Below are positions 16,569 through 25,195 of a stretch of DNA of 64,000 nt, in pieces. Source of the stretch: Acidobacteriota bacterium (GTDB taxonomy: Bacteria > Acidobacteriota > Terriglobia > UBA7540); contig JAKCCV010000017.1 in the NCBI GenBank assembly GCA_021838785.1, positions 1 through 64,000 on the forward strand, read 5' to 3'. Made by a program: the position numbers and the translations under genes. Position 1 is the stretch's first letter, and every line of letters begins with the position of its first letter. Below the pieces are notes generated by a model that was not told the DNA's origin, searched no databases, and saw only the letters and a program-made list of their open reading frames with translations.

Positions 16569-16939
16569 GAGAGTCTCCTTTCGATTGGAAGCCGTGATTA
16601 TGGTCATGAGGCTCCGCGAAAGACCCGGCCTTCGCTGTAGCCCAACCCCCTATCACCCCACTGCCTGCAAAGTCTGATCGGAACCGAATCCGATTTTCTT
16701 GCAGGCCTTTCAGATGCTACCAGATTTTTATGTCCCACAACCCATTGGATGGCAAAAAATGTCCTCACGGAACTCCTCGCGCAAGCCCGACGTGGTAAAT
16801 TACTGTGCGATGCCAGTTCTGGAGGCGGCGCATTTAGGATTTTCAGCGCTGCGGATGGTGCTGAAGGCTGCCGTCGGTATTTGCCAACGAAGGATGATAT
16901 AGCCCAGAATGTAGGCTGGCGTCAGGAAGGAGACTTTCA
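16569..16939. other. Intergenic region between the M16 and receiver-like genes
   Basis: About 370 bases between divergent genes, so promoters for both should lie here. I find no strong -35/-10 pair, no clear repeat and no credible gene; the short plus-strand frames have poor composition. The only firm element is the ribosome binding site GGAAGGAG near 16925-16932, which sets the TTG start of the next gene. Confidence 0.4.
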
Positions 16940-17329
16940 TTGGCGAAGGTTGTGGGGATTGCCGCCGAGGATCTGTTTTTCCGCGCCAGGATCCAGGAGA
17001 CAGCTCGGCAGTTGGGTATCTCTGTCAGGCCGGTCGCGCCGGAGCAACTTCCCCAAACGCTCTCCCATGAAAAGCTCTCGGTCGTCGTGCTTGACCTGAA
17101 CCATCCCGCCGCCATCGAAGTGCTGGGAGCCATCAAGAACAACCCCGCAATTTCTAGCGTTCCGATCCTTGGGTTCGTCTCTCATGTGGATAAAGAACGC
17201 GCTCAGGCGGCGCGCGCCGCCGGTTGTGATTTTGTGGTGGCTCGCTCCCATTTGAGCAAGCGGCTGGCGGAGGTGCTTAGGGATTTCCTGAAACATCCGG
17301 CGAAATTTAACACCTGTCAGGTTGAATAA
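16940..17329 (+). CDS. Stand-alone receiver-like domain protein
   Basis: Single-domain protein of 129 residues shaped like a response-regulator receiver: alternating strands and helices, an acidic pair in IAAEDLFF, the likely phosphoacceptor in VVVLDLNHP, and PILGFVSH at strand four. The conserved Lys of strand five appears to be replaced (CDFVVARSHLS), so phosphorylation control may be altered. No output domain is attached and no histidine kinase lies nearby. The start is TTG, chosen because GGAAGGAG lies 7 bases upstream. Its role is unknown. Confidence 0.65.
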   Translation: MAKVVGIAAEDLFFRARIQETARQLGISVRPVAPEQLPQTLSHEKLSVVVLDLNHPAAIEVLGAIKNNPAISSVPILGFVSHVDKERAQAARAAGCDFVVARSHLSKRLAEVLRDFLKHPAKFNTCQVE

Positions 17330-17432
17330 GCCTCCTCCACGGAAAACAACCCCTCAACGTGGTAAGAGCCGCGCACTGAAGCGTGGCGCGGAGTTCATCG
17401 GTGCTCATCTTGCGCCGCGATAGCGTCTGAGC

Positions 17433-18698
17433 TTAGGCGGGGCGGTCGAAGAAGGGTTCGCCGGGCTTCCGATATTTCCAGGCGACAGCTTCATTGAGCT
17501 CGATGCCGAGGCCGGGGCGATCGGGAACGCCAATATAGCCGTTCTGGATCATGGGGCCGCGGCGGCCGAGCACCAGGTCATCAAAGAAAGGGACCGCGGC
17601 AGCGTGCCACTCCAACGCGAGAAAATTGGGGATGGCAGCGCAAAGATGCACGGAGGCCATGGTGCCGATGGGCCCGGAGATGTTATGGGGCGCCACGGCG
17701 ACAAAGTGAATGTCGGCGAGGTCGGCGATGCGGCGGCCTTCGAGCAATCCTCCGACCTTTTGGAAATCGGGTGCGAGAATGTCCACGGCCCCAGCTTCCA
17801 ACAGCTCGCGGAATTGGTGGCGCTGGTAGTGATTTTCTCCGGTGGCGATGGGGGTGGTGGTGCCCACGGTGACGCGCCGAAGAGCATCGGTGTTGAGAGG
17901 TGGAACGGGGTCTTCGAGCCACAATAAATCGTAGGGTTCGCAGGCGCGCGCCAGGCGAAGAGCATCATTGACGCCGTAATTCCAGTGGCAATCAATGGCC
18001 AAATCCACCTCTTTGCCCAGAACGCCTTTAACGGCGGCCACCAGGCTGACCATCAGGTCAATTTCGCGCGGCGTAAGGGCGCGGTTGTAATCGTCGAAAG
18101 AATAGCGGGTGGGAACGTCCACGTCGAATTTAAGGGCCGTGAATCCCCGCTGCTTCATTAGGCGGGCGCGGCGGGCGTAGGCACGCGGGCGAACCGCGGC
18201 CGCTTCCGACTTTTGGCCGCCGTGATATTTCGGATTGAGCTCCGGCTTGGCTGCCGGAGGCCGGCTCCTTTTGGCCATCCAGGCGGGAGTGCGGGGCAGC
18301 AAAACGGGTGACAGGCTCGACAAACCTTCCCCCGCATGGCAGTCGGCGTAGATGCGGACGCGATCCCGATATTTGCCGCCCAGGAACTGATAAATGGGCA
18401 GGCCGTAACTTTTCCCCACAATATCCCACAAGGCTATCTCAACCGCGCTGATGGCGTGAAAGCCCATGCTGGCCGTTCCGGAACTGCCCAGGGCAGTGCG
18501 CATCAGGCGGCAGAGACGGTCCACGTCGCGCGGGTCTTCCCCGGGCAGAATCTCGTTGAGCTGCGCAATGACGCCCGTAAGGCTGGGAGCCACAAACGCT
18601 TCGCCCCAACCCACCATCGAGGAATCCGTCTTGACCTTGACGATGGTCCAGTCGTAGTTGGCTTCCAGAACGCAGGTTTCGATTTTGGCGATTCGCAT
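17433..18698 (-). CDS. Enolase-superfamily sugar acid dehydratase/racemase
   Basis: Mandelate racemase/muconate lactonizing enzyme family member, 421 residues. The N-terminal capping domain (MRIAKIETCVLEA) is followed by a barrel with LKFDVD, metal ligands in AIDCHWNY, LWLEDPVPP and IATGENHY, a His in VAPHNISGP, and LEWH near the end. That set is typical of sugar-acid dehydratases such as galactonate or gluconate dehydratase, but the substrate cannot be called. A basic, proline-rich insertion of about 40 residues (around residues 125-170) interrupts the usual loop. It lies 130 bases after the DUF4340 gene on the same strand. Confidence 0.85.
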   Translation of the reverse strand: MRIAKIETCVLEANYDWTIVKVKTDSSMVGWGEAFVAPSLTGVIAQLNEILPGEDPRDVDRLCRLMRTALGSSGTASMGFHAISAVEIALWDIVGKSYGLPIYQFLGGKYRDRVRIYADCHAGEGLSSLSPVLLPRTPAWMAKRSRPPAAKPELNPKYHGGQKSEAAAVRPRAYARRARLMKQRGFTALKFDVDVPTRYSFDDYNRALTPREIDLMVSLVAAVKGVLGKEVDLAIDCHWNYGVNDALRLARACEPYDLLWLEDPVPPLNTDALRRVTVGTTTPIATGENHYQRHQFRELLEAGAVDILAPDFQKVGGLLEGRRIADLADIHFVAVAPHNISGPIGTMASVHLCAAIPNFLALEWHAAAVPFFDDLVLGRRGPMIQNGYIGVPDRPGLGIELNEAVAWKYRKPGEPFFDRPA

Positions 18699-18827
18699 GA
18701 AGGGGGACCACTCTCCCTGAGATTAGCCCACAAGGCCGCGCAAGCGAAAAACGCGGAAGGCCGGCCGTGCCCCGCCCCGCCGCCCAGTCAAAAGGGAAAG
18801 ACTATAGCAGAAATGGGCGGGACATGG

Positions 18828-20168
18828 CTATTCGAGGGGGCTGAGATCCTTTTTGATCTTTCTTAAGTCCGAAACCGAAATTTCCGACGGAACCGGGTCG
18901 GTGGTTCGGCGGGCGTACACGTGACCGGCGACCTCAGCCAGTTCCACGGTCTGCGTTTTGTTTTTATGACCGTAGGTCACCTTGAACCGGTATTGCGGAT
19001 GGACCAACCCGTAGGCGGCCAAATCGGTGGGATGCTGAGTCGGGAATTTCTTCGCTTCGAGTTCGCTCAGTCGGTTCAGCAGGTCCTCGAATTTGCTGGA
19101 CGATTCTTTCTTGTGGGCTGGAGAAACCTCATTCCACTGGTTCTTCTCCTGCTGGAAAACCCAATGACCCTTCGGGGTAGTCACGGAGACTCGGTGGACG
19201 TCAAAGGTGGAGAAGGAGAAAAGGTTTTTGTCGCGAAGCTGATTGGCGGTTTTCTGGAAGTCGGTAAAGAAATCGGAGGTCAACGTGAACACGGGATCGA
19301 GCGAAGTGTTGAGGGCCTCATAGTTGCCGTTCTTTTTCTTTCCTACCAAAAGGGCTTGCGTTTGCCCGCCGGCGGTCAGGCGAATAGTCATCTTTGGCGC
19401 ATTGAGTCCATAGCGGGCGAGGTTTTGCTTGGTTTCCTCCAGAATGCTTTGCATCTGGAGGTCGCGCAGGTCATCCACCATGTCCTCAACGCTGAAGTGG
19501 TCGGCGCGCACGGCGGGAGGCAACATCAAATCCCAATCGCCTTCAGGGTTCTTGACCAGCGTGTAGCGGTTCCTTCCCCAGCTCACCTGGATTTTTTGGA
19601 GCTGGTCCACGTTGAGCGTGACGGCGCGTTTGTCGCGCAAATCGAAGAGACTTTTTTCCAGGGAAGCCTTCATGTAGCTGGCCAAGGTCAACACGGCGGG
19701 TTGGCCGGCCACTTGGGCGTAAAGGCCATTGTCGGTGGGGGTCGCGTCGCCGAGCAGAAGGGTGAACTCGCGGGGCTTCCCTTGGGTCGTGACGGTGATG
19801 GTTTCCTGCGGCGGGTTCAGCCCGTAATCGGCGAGATGGGCGGGATGAGGATTCGCGATTTCGTGAATGGTGGCCTCGGCGAGGCTGTTCAAAAAGCCCT
19901 GGACGGCGGTGGAGTCGGCGGGCAAGGGCTGGGGTTTGACGATTTGCCAAGCTCCTTTTTGAAGGACGCAGGTGACGGGCTGGCCGGTGCGGGGAGTGAG
20001 GGTGAAGGCTTCGATCTCCTTCTTCGGCAGCGGGAAGACCTTCTTGCGGTGCTGGACGGAGGATTGGGCGGCTTCTTTTTTGAGGCGGCGATTCCAATAG
20101 ACGCTGCCTCCCCACAAGGCCGCCAGCACTGCCAGGGCGAGCAGGGTCTTAAAATACGTTGTCTTCAT
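18828..20168 (-). CDS. DUF4340 protein, membrane-anchored
   Basis: Protein of 446 residues with one N-terminal membrane anchor (TLLALAVLAALWGGSVYW) and a long extracytoplasmic part made of repeated beta-rich segments (ADYGLNPPQETITVTT, ARYGLNAPKMTIRLTA, AAYGLVHPQYRFKVTY). The three YGL(N/V)xP repeats are typical of DUF4340. Function is unknown; such proteins often accompany GldF/GldG-type ABC systems, as here, where the gene begins 7 bases after gldG. AAGGTGA precedes the ATG. It probably works with the transporter at the outer face of the inner membrane. Confidence 0.8.
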   Translation of the reverse strand: MKTTYFKTLLALAVLAALWGGSVYWNRRLKKEAAQSSVQHRKKVFPLPKKEIEAFTLTPRTGQPVTCVLQKGAWQIVKPQPLPADSTAVQGFLNSLAEATIHEIANPHPAHLADYGLNPPQETITVTTQGKPREFTLLLGDATPTDNGLYAQVAGQPAVLTLASYMKASLEKSLFDLRDKRAVTLNVDQLQKIQVSWGRNRYTLVKNPEGDWDLMLPPAVRADHFSVEDMVDDLRDLQMQSILEETKQNLARYGLNAPKMTIRLTAGGQTQALLVGKKKNGNYEALNTSLDPVFTLTSDFFTDFQKTANQLRDKNLFSFSTFDVHRVSVTTPKGHWVFQQEKNQWNEVSPAHKKESSSKFEDLLNRLSELEAKKFPTQHPTDLAAYGLVHPQYRFKVTYGHKNKTQTVELAEVAGHVYARRTTDPVPSEISVSDLRKIKKDLSPLE

Positions 20169-20174
20169 CTTGCT

Positions 20175-21554
20175 TCACCTTCGTTGCCACCAAACGCCGC
20201 CGCCGATAATCAGGATAGCCAGCGGCAGGCCAATGACTCCCAGGTAAAGAAGCTCGGCCATTTGGCGGTCGTTCATGGTGAGGTGTTGTTGGAGCGGCGG
20301 CTTGGGGCGGATAGAAATCAAGTTCTCCTCGGAAGTCAGCCAGTTGACGGTATTCATCAGCAGGTCTCGGTTTCCTTGAAACCCGAAATAAGCGTTGGCG
20401 GCGACTTGCGACGTGCCAAACACCACAAAGCGGCCTGCTTTCTTGTTGCCGCTGCCGGGAGACAGCCGGCCTTCCACGGCCACGTTCAGCGGCCCTTTAA
20501 TGTCCTTGCCGGGCCGGTAAGACACTTGGCGGATGTTGGGAGTAAATCCGACGTACCCGAAGCTATCCGCCGAGGTTTTGGCCAAAGATTCATCGGTTAC
20601 GGACAAATTGGAGTTGTTGGAAATGTCGAGCGAACAGGTGAGCGGGAACAACGTGGCCGTGCGCCTCAACGGTTGTACGATGGAGCTCGATCCATAACTC
20701 AAAATCAGCGGCATGTCGGGCGTGGTTTGGAAGAGTTGAGCCACCGGATTAAGGTCAATGACGAGATCATCCTGCACCTTCACGCCCCAGCCTGCCAAAA
20801 GCTTATCGAGATTGGGCAAAGGCGTGCCCGCGTCCAGCATCACCAGCAAGCGTCCCCCGTTCTCGACGTATTTCTGGATGGTCGCAATTTCCGGCGGCAA
20901 GTAATCGTGCTGCGGTCCGGCGATGGCGACCATGCTGCACGTGGAAGGAATCTCGTTCTTCTGCATTAGGACCAACGACGTCACTCGGTAACTTTCATCG
21001 TTCAAAGATTTCTTCCACTGGCTGTACCCGTCCTGGCCGGTGCTGTTGAGGCTTGGCTCGCCGTGCCCCTGAATAAAGCAGACATTTCTCTCCCCCATCA
21101 ACACATGGATCAGCGCATTCGTCACGCCGGCTTCCGTGGCGCTGGCGGCTTTGAAATGGCGATTTCCGGCCTGCGCTACAATCGTTCCGTAACTTCGGAC
21201 ATCGAACTCTCGCGCCAAGGCCGGCTGCCGATTCGGGTCCACGTAATCCACCTTGACGTGGTCGGAGGCGGCTTGATATTCCCCCAGCAGGTCCCGGCGG
21301 GCCGCGAACATGTTTTTTTGATCGAAGACGTAAATCGTGACGTTGCGCTTCAAGCTCCTCAGCAGCTTCATGCTCTGGGGAGAAAGGGTGAATTCTTTGT
21401 TGGGCGTCAAGTCCCAGCGGTGGTCGTGCTGGCGCACAAACCAGTTGACGACCCCGATGATGCCCAAGATGATCGCCGTATAAAGAATGAAATTGGCGCC
21501 TTCGAGCACGCGACTCCAGCCGAACCGTGGGCGATGCTTTTTCCCTTCTGCCAT
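20175..21554 (-). CDS. GldG-like ABC system extracytoplasmic subunit
   Basis: The 459-residue protein has an N-terminal membrane helix (FILYTAIILGIIGVVNWFV), a large soluble domain and a C-terminal membrane helix (LLYLGVIGLPLAILIIGG) followed by WWQRR. The soluble part has FTLSPQSMKLLRSLKRNVTIYVF, GERNVCFIQGHGEPS and YVENGGRLLVMLDAG, characteristic of the GldG/uncharacterised ABC transport family. In Bacteroidetes GldAFG supports gliding, but the family is widespread in non-gliding bacteria. Its ATG overlaps the gldF stop by one base (TGATG), so the genes are coupled. The transported substrate is unknown. Confidence 0.82.
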   Translation of the reverse strand: MAEGKKHRPRFGWSRVLEGANFILYTAIILGIIGVVNWFVRQHDHRWDLTPNKEFTLSPQSMKLLRSLKRNVTIYVFDQKNMFAARRDLLGEYQAASDHVKVDYVDPNRQPALAREFDVRSYGTIVAQAGNRHFKAASATEAGVTNALIHVLMGERNVCFIQGHGEPSLNSTGQDGYSQWKKSLNDESYRVTSLVLMQKNEIPSTCSMVAIAGPQHDYLPPEIATIQKYVENGGRLLVMLDAGTPLPNLDKLLAGWGVKVQDDLVIDLNPVAQLFQTTPDMPLILSYGSSSIVQPLRRTATLFPLTCSLDISNNSNLSVTDESLAKTSADSFGYVGFTPNIRQVSYRPGKDIKGPLNVAVEGRLSPGSGNKKAGRFVVFGTSQVAANAYFGFQGNRDLLMNTVNWLTSEENLISIRPKPPLQQHLTMNDRQMAELLYLGVIGLPLAILIIGGGVWWQRR

Positions 21555-22330
21555 CAGGCCCTCCCTTTCAGCGCCTCAACGGAGCGAGCCGTCAAAAACA
21601 AGCCGAGGACGATGACCGAGACGTAATACACCACGTCGCTCAAATCAATGACCCCTTTGGCAAAGTTATCAAAATGCGTGGTCGCGCCGATATACGCCAG
21701 AACCCTTCCCACCGTGCTGAAGGAATAGGTGGAGACCCAATCCAGCACATAAAGCAGAAGCAGCACGGCAAAAGAGACGCCGGCGGCGATAATTTGATTT
21801 TTGGTGAAGGTCGAAATCCACATCCCGAGGGACATCAGCGCCCCGCCAAAAAGAAAATAACCGAGCGCGGTGGCCAGCAGCGGCTTGAAGCTCGGATTGC
21901 CGTAGATAAATAGCGTGCCAATGTAGAGAAAGGTCAGCAGCACCAAAATCGCAAACAGCGCCATCGCGCCCAGGTACTTTCCGATAATAATCTGCCCGTC
22001 GGTAACCGGTGAGGTCACCAGCAGCTCCATCGTGCCGGCGCGCTTCTCCTCCGCGTAAAGGCGCATGGTGATGAGAGGAATCAGCAGCAGAAGAATGACG
22101 CTCAGCACCCCTTCGAACAAGGGTCGAATAATATATTGATTCAGATTCATGGGCGGCGCGCCCATGCCTCCCATCGCCGCCATGCGGAAGCTTTCCATCT
22201 GGTAGGTGGCAACGAAGCTGTAAAAAAAGAAGCCGCAAAGCACCGTATAAAAGGCCATCACCAAATAGGCAATGGGCGAATGAAAATAGGCCCGCACTTC
22301 CTTGCCCGCGATGGCCAATGTGTTTCTCAT
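21554..22330 (-). CDS. GldF-like ABC transporter permease
   Basis: Integral membrane permease of 258 residues with about six hydrophobic segments (for example YLVMAFYTVLCGFFFYSF, VLSVILLLLIPLITM, LFAILVLLTFLYIGTLF). It belongs to the ABC-2 group; the cytoplasmic motif RLYAEEKRAGTMELL matches its conserved segment. GGAGGAAAG precedes the ATG. It lies 52 bases after the ATPase gene and is coupled to gldG, so the three form one transporter. A Met/Gly-rich loop (MAAMGGMGAPPMN) precedes the second helix. Confidence 0.88.
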   Translation of the reverse strand: MRNTLAIAGKEVRAYFHSPIAYLVMAFYTVLCGFFFYSFVATYQMESFRMAAMGGMGAPPMNLNQYIIRPLFEGVLSVILLLLIPLITMRLYAEEKRAGTMELLVTSPVTDGQIIIGKYLGAMALFAILVLLTFLYIGTLFIYGNPSFKPLLATALGYFLFGGALMSLGMWISTFTKNQIIAAGVSFAVLLLLYVLDWVSTYSFSTVGRVLAYIGATTHFDNFAKGVIDLSDVVYYVSVIVLGLFLTARSVEALKGRA

Positions 22331-22382
22331 AAACTTTCCTCCTTTCTCGCCGCCGTCCGGGGCGGCCGCGAGGGACCGCCAA

Positions 22383-23357
22383 TCAGGAGACGGGGGGCAC
22401 GGGATTCGCCGCCGCTTCCTCGCCCAAATCTTTGGTGGTCAGCTTCAGGAAGATATCTTCCAGGCTCAGGCCGCTGGTTTTCAGCTCCAACAGCTTCCAT
22501 CCCGATTCGACCACGGCGCGCGCCAGTTCGGCCCGCACGTCTTGCCCCTTCTCCGCGTGAACTTCAAAGGTGACGCGGGTATCGGCCGCCTCGCGGGGTT
22601 CCACCAAGTTCACCCCGCTCACCCGCTGCAAGCGATCCATGATTTCCGGCGCCGGCCCCTCCGCCGTAACCAACACCGTTTCGTAACCCTGCAATCTTCG
22701 GGTCAATTCCTCCGGCGTCCCTTCCGCCACCACTTGGCCTTGATTGATGACGAGGACGCGCTGGCAGGTCTTCGAGACTTCCGGCAGAATATGCGTGCTC
22801 AAGATAATCGTGTGCCGGCCGGCGAGGCCGCGAATCAGGTCGCGCGTCTCGATGATTTGCTTGGGATCGAGGCCCGCCGTCGGCTCGTCGAGCACCAAAA
22901 CGTCCGGGTCGTGAATCAGCGCCTGCGCCAGCCCCACCCGCTGGCGATAACCTTTGGAGAGTTTGCCAATTTGCTTTTTTTGGACGTCGGCGACCGAGCA
23001 TTTTTCCGCCACTTCATCCACGCGCCGCTTGATGTCGTTGCGAGGCACCCCCTTGATCCGCGCCACAAAGGTCAGGTATTCTCGAACTCTCATGTCGGGA
23101 TAGACGGGAGGGTTTTCAGGAAGGTAGCCCAAGTGCCGCTTGGCTTCGAGAGGCTTTTCCACCACGTCCACGCCCGCCACGCGAACCCTTCCCGCCGTGG
23201 GCGTCAGAAAACCCGTGATGACGCGCATCGTCGTCGTCTTGCCGGCGCCGTTCGGACCGAGGAAACCCAGAATTTCACCGCGCTGAACTTGGAAGCTAAT
23301 ATCCGAAACGGCGACCGCAGGGCCGTAACGTTTGGTGAGTCCTTCAACTTCAATCAT
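22383..23357 (-). CDS. GldA-like ABC transporter ATPase
   Basis: ATP-binding subunit of 324 residues. Walker A is GPNGAGKTTT, the Q-loop precedes YLPENPPVYPDM, the signature is LSKGYRQRVGLAQALI, and Walker B is VLVLDEPTAGLDP, followed by the switch His in LSTHILPEV. The C-terminal 100 residues form the ABC-2 ATPase extension. I start at ATG 23357 (MIEVEGLTKRYG) behind GGAAG. First gene of the four-gene unit ABC ATPase, permease, GldG-like and DUF4340. Confidence 0.93.
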   Translation of the reverse strand: MIEVEGLTKRYGPAVAVSDISFQVQRGEILGFLGPNGAGKTTTMRVITGFLTPTAGRVRVAGVDVVEKPLEAKRHLGYLPENPPVYPDMRVREYLTFVARIKGVPRNDIKRRVDEVAEKCSVADVQKKQIGKLSKGYRQRVGLAQALIHDPDVLVLDEPTAGLDPKQIIETRDLIRGLAGRHTIILSTHILPEVSKTCQRVLVINQGQVVAEGTPEELTRRLQGYETVLVTAEGPAPEIMDRLQRVSGVNLVEPREAADTRVTFEVHAEKGQDVRAELARAVVESGWKLLELKTSGLSLEDIFLKLTTKDLGEEAAANPVPPVS

Positions 23358-23667
23358 GAGTGAGTCTTCCTTGCCGAAGTTTGAACCTGGAGTTTCAGCC
23401 CGCCTGAGGTGCCGGCAAACCAAAGGTCCAGAAGCAAATAAAATTGATTACCAGAAACTCGCTAAGGTTGCCAGAGAAATCTGCAAGGTACAAACGAGCC
23501 GGCGTGCCGAGCGGCCGGCGAGAGGGAGTAAAAATGTCTCGGCCAACCCGCATCCGCCATGCTGCCGGAGCGCCACCGGCACGGCTGGCGCGGCTGAAGG
23601 CGGCGTAAAGCACCGGCTTGAGACGGATGTTTGACAAGTTGCCCAGGATTACTCTTTGGAGGCCAAC
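23358..23667. other. Intergenic region between the ABC operon and SDR gene
   Basis: About 310 bases between divergent genes. It should contain both promoters. TTGACA occurs at about 23632, but it is too close to the SDR start to allow a normal -10 and leader. A 24-codon frame beginning near 23534 lacks support. Nothing else recognised. Confidence 0.35.
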
Positions 23668-24423
23668 ATGGTACTCAAGGGACAGATCGCGGTGGTTACC
23701 GGCGCATCGAGCGGCATTGGGAGCGCCTGCGCCAAAGCTCTGGCTCGCGCGGGAGCTCGAGTGGCGGTGAACTATTGCAAGCATCAGGCGGGCGCGGAAA
23801 CAACCGCCGCCTCAATTCGAGAAGCGGGCGGCGAGGCCCTCGTCGTCCGCGCCGACGTCACCCACGCCGCGGAGGTCGAAGCGATGATGCAAGAAGTTCG
23901 ACGCGGGTGGGGCCGCATTGATATTTTGGTGAACAACGCTGGAGACCTCTTGTCCCGCCGCACGCTTGCCGATATGACGGAAGAATATTGGGATCAGGTG
24001 ATGGCCTTGAACCTGAAAAGCGCCTTCCTCTGCGTCAAAGCGGTGTGGCAGGATATGGCCGCGCACAAAAGCGGATGTATCATCAATATGACTTCCATCG
24101 CCGCGCGCAACGGTGGCGGCCTCGGCGCCGCCGCTTACGCCGCGGCGAAAGGCGGATTGCTCACCTATACGAAGGGCTTGGCCAAGGAGCTCGCGCCCTA
24201 CAACATTCGCGTCAACGGCGTCGCGCCGGGCGTCATCCAAACTCCCTATCACGAACGCTACTCGCCGCCCGAAGTTTTCCAAAAATTCATCGCCTCAACG
24301 CCGCTCGGCCGGCCCGGCACTTCGGAAGAGGTCGCCGAGGTCGTCGTGTTCCTCGCCTCCCCCGCCGCCAGCTACATCACCGGCGAAACCATCGAGGTCA
24401 ACGGCGGCATGTTGATGGATTGA
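23668..24423 (+). CDS. Short-chain dehydrogenase/reductase (FabG-like)
   Basis: Classical SDR oxidoreductase of 251 residues using NAD(P)H. Motifs: cofactor loop TGASSGIG, NNAG, catalytic Ser in MTSIAARNG, YAAAKGG (Tyr-x3-Lys), and the C-terminal ITGETIEVNGGMLMD usual in FabG-like enzymes. I start at ATG 23668 with GGAGG five bases upstream rather than at the TTG four codons earlier. The substrate is not predictable; it resembles 3-oxoacyl-ACP reductases but sits alone, away from fatty acid genes. Confidence 0.88.
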   Translation: MVLKGQIAVVTGASSGIGSACAKALARAGARVAVNYCKHQAGAETTAASIREAGGEALVVRADVTHAAEVEAMMQEVRRGWGRIDILVNNAGDLLSRRTLADMTEEYWDQVMALNLKSAFLCVKAVWQDMAAHKSGCIINMTSIAARNGGGLGAAAYAAAKGGLLTYTKGLAKELAPYNIRVNGVAPGVIQTPYHERYSPPEVFQKFIASTPLGRPGTSEEVAEVVVFLASPAASYITGETIEVNGGMLMD

Positions 24424-24503
24424 GCGCGCTGAGAGCGGGGCGAGAATTCCGCCGACGGGTTGGACTGCGGTTGCTTCCGTGCGTTGGACGAAAATTTTTA
24501 GTG

Positions 24504-24533
24504 TTGACAAAATTCGCGGCGTCGTGGTTTATT
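24504..24533 (+). promoter_or_regulatory. Sigma70-like promoter for the act cluster
   Basis: A perfect TTGACA (24504-24509) is followed by an 18-base spacer and TTTATT (24528-24533), in a locally AT-rich stretch directly upstream of the pentahaem cytochrome gene. The -10 is imperfect (4 of 6). The placement, about 50 bases before the start codon, fits the whole act cluster. Confidence 0.5.
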
Positions 24534-24580
24534 TTACCTTTGTTCGGAACTGAGGCCGAACTGACGATGGTTAGAAACAG

Positions 24581-25192
24581 ATGGCAGCTTTCACAACACG
24601 GTGGCGCACGGCGCTGTGGGCGCTGGTTGTCGTTGGCCTCGGAACGAACCTTGCCTGCTCGATAAGGCCGCGGCACGATCCGGCTTCCCCAGCCTACAAC
24701 ACTTCTCCGGTTTTTACCCCGGCGCATCCGACGCTGCTCAGCGCGATCCAGGATTACTTTGACATTGCTCCGGCGCCCGCCAAGCAGCCGATCGCGTTCA
24801 CGCACAAGGTCCACTTGGCGCACGGAATGCAATGCACGGATTGTCACGCCGGCGTGGACCAAGGGCCGGACGCCAGCCTGCCGAGCGTCAAGCTCTGCAT
24901 GGCCTGCCATCAGGTGATTGACACTAACAATCCCCAAATCAAAAAGATTGCCGCCTATTATGCGAAAGGAGAAGACATTCCCTGGCAGCGCGTTTATTGG
25001 TTTTATCCCTCGGCGCACGTCTGGTTCTGGCACGCGCCGCACATTCAAGCCGGCATTAGCTGCGCCACTTGCCACGGCGATATGCGCCAGCAGACCGTGG
25101 CGGTGCGAAAAGTGAATTTGACGATGGGCTTCTGCCTGAATTGCCATCGCATGAAACACGCGCCGGTGGATTGCACCACCTGCCACTTCTAG
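24581..25192 (+). CDS. actA: Pentahaem cytochrome c, ActA-like
   Basis: Multihaem c-type cytochrome of 203 residues with five CxxCH sites: CTDCH, CMACH, CATCH, CLNCH and CTTCH. An N-terminal hydrophobic segment (TALWALVVVGLGTNLAC) serves as signal or anchor; the Cys at its end could be lipidated though the lipobox is not canonical. In alternative complex III the pentahaem ActA receives electrons from the FeS subunit and passes them on. It is the first gene of the act-like cluster, three bases before the MopB gene. Its ribosome binding site is weak. Confidence 0.85.
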   Translation: MAAFTTRWRTALWALVVVGLGTNLACSIRPRHDPASPAYNTSPVFTPAHPTLLSAIQDYFDIAPAPAKQPIAFTHKVHLAHGMQCTDCHAGVDQGPDASLPSVKLCMACHQVIDTNNPQIKKIAAYYAKGEDIPWQRVYWFYPSAHVWFWHAPHIQAGISCATCHGDMRQQTVAVRKVNLTMGFCLNCHRMKHAPVDCTTCHF

Positions 25193-25195
25193 CTT

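Noticed and set aside
18921-20969. A 682-codon plus-strand frame opposite DUF4340 and gldG
   Set aside because: It is antisense to two genes with signal/membrane features and family motifs. Gly/Val/His-rich composition without domains.
18828-23357. Gliding motility machinery
   Set aside because: Only the GldA/F/G-type transporter is present. The motor and adhesin genes (gldK-N, spr) are absent, and the ABC family occurs in many non-gliders.
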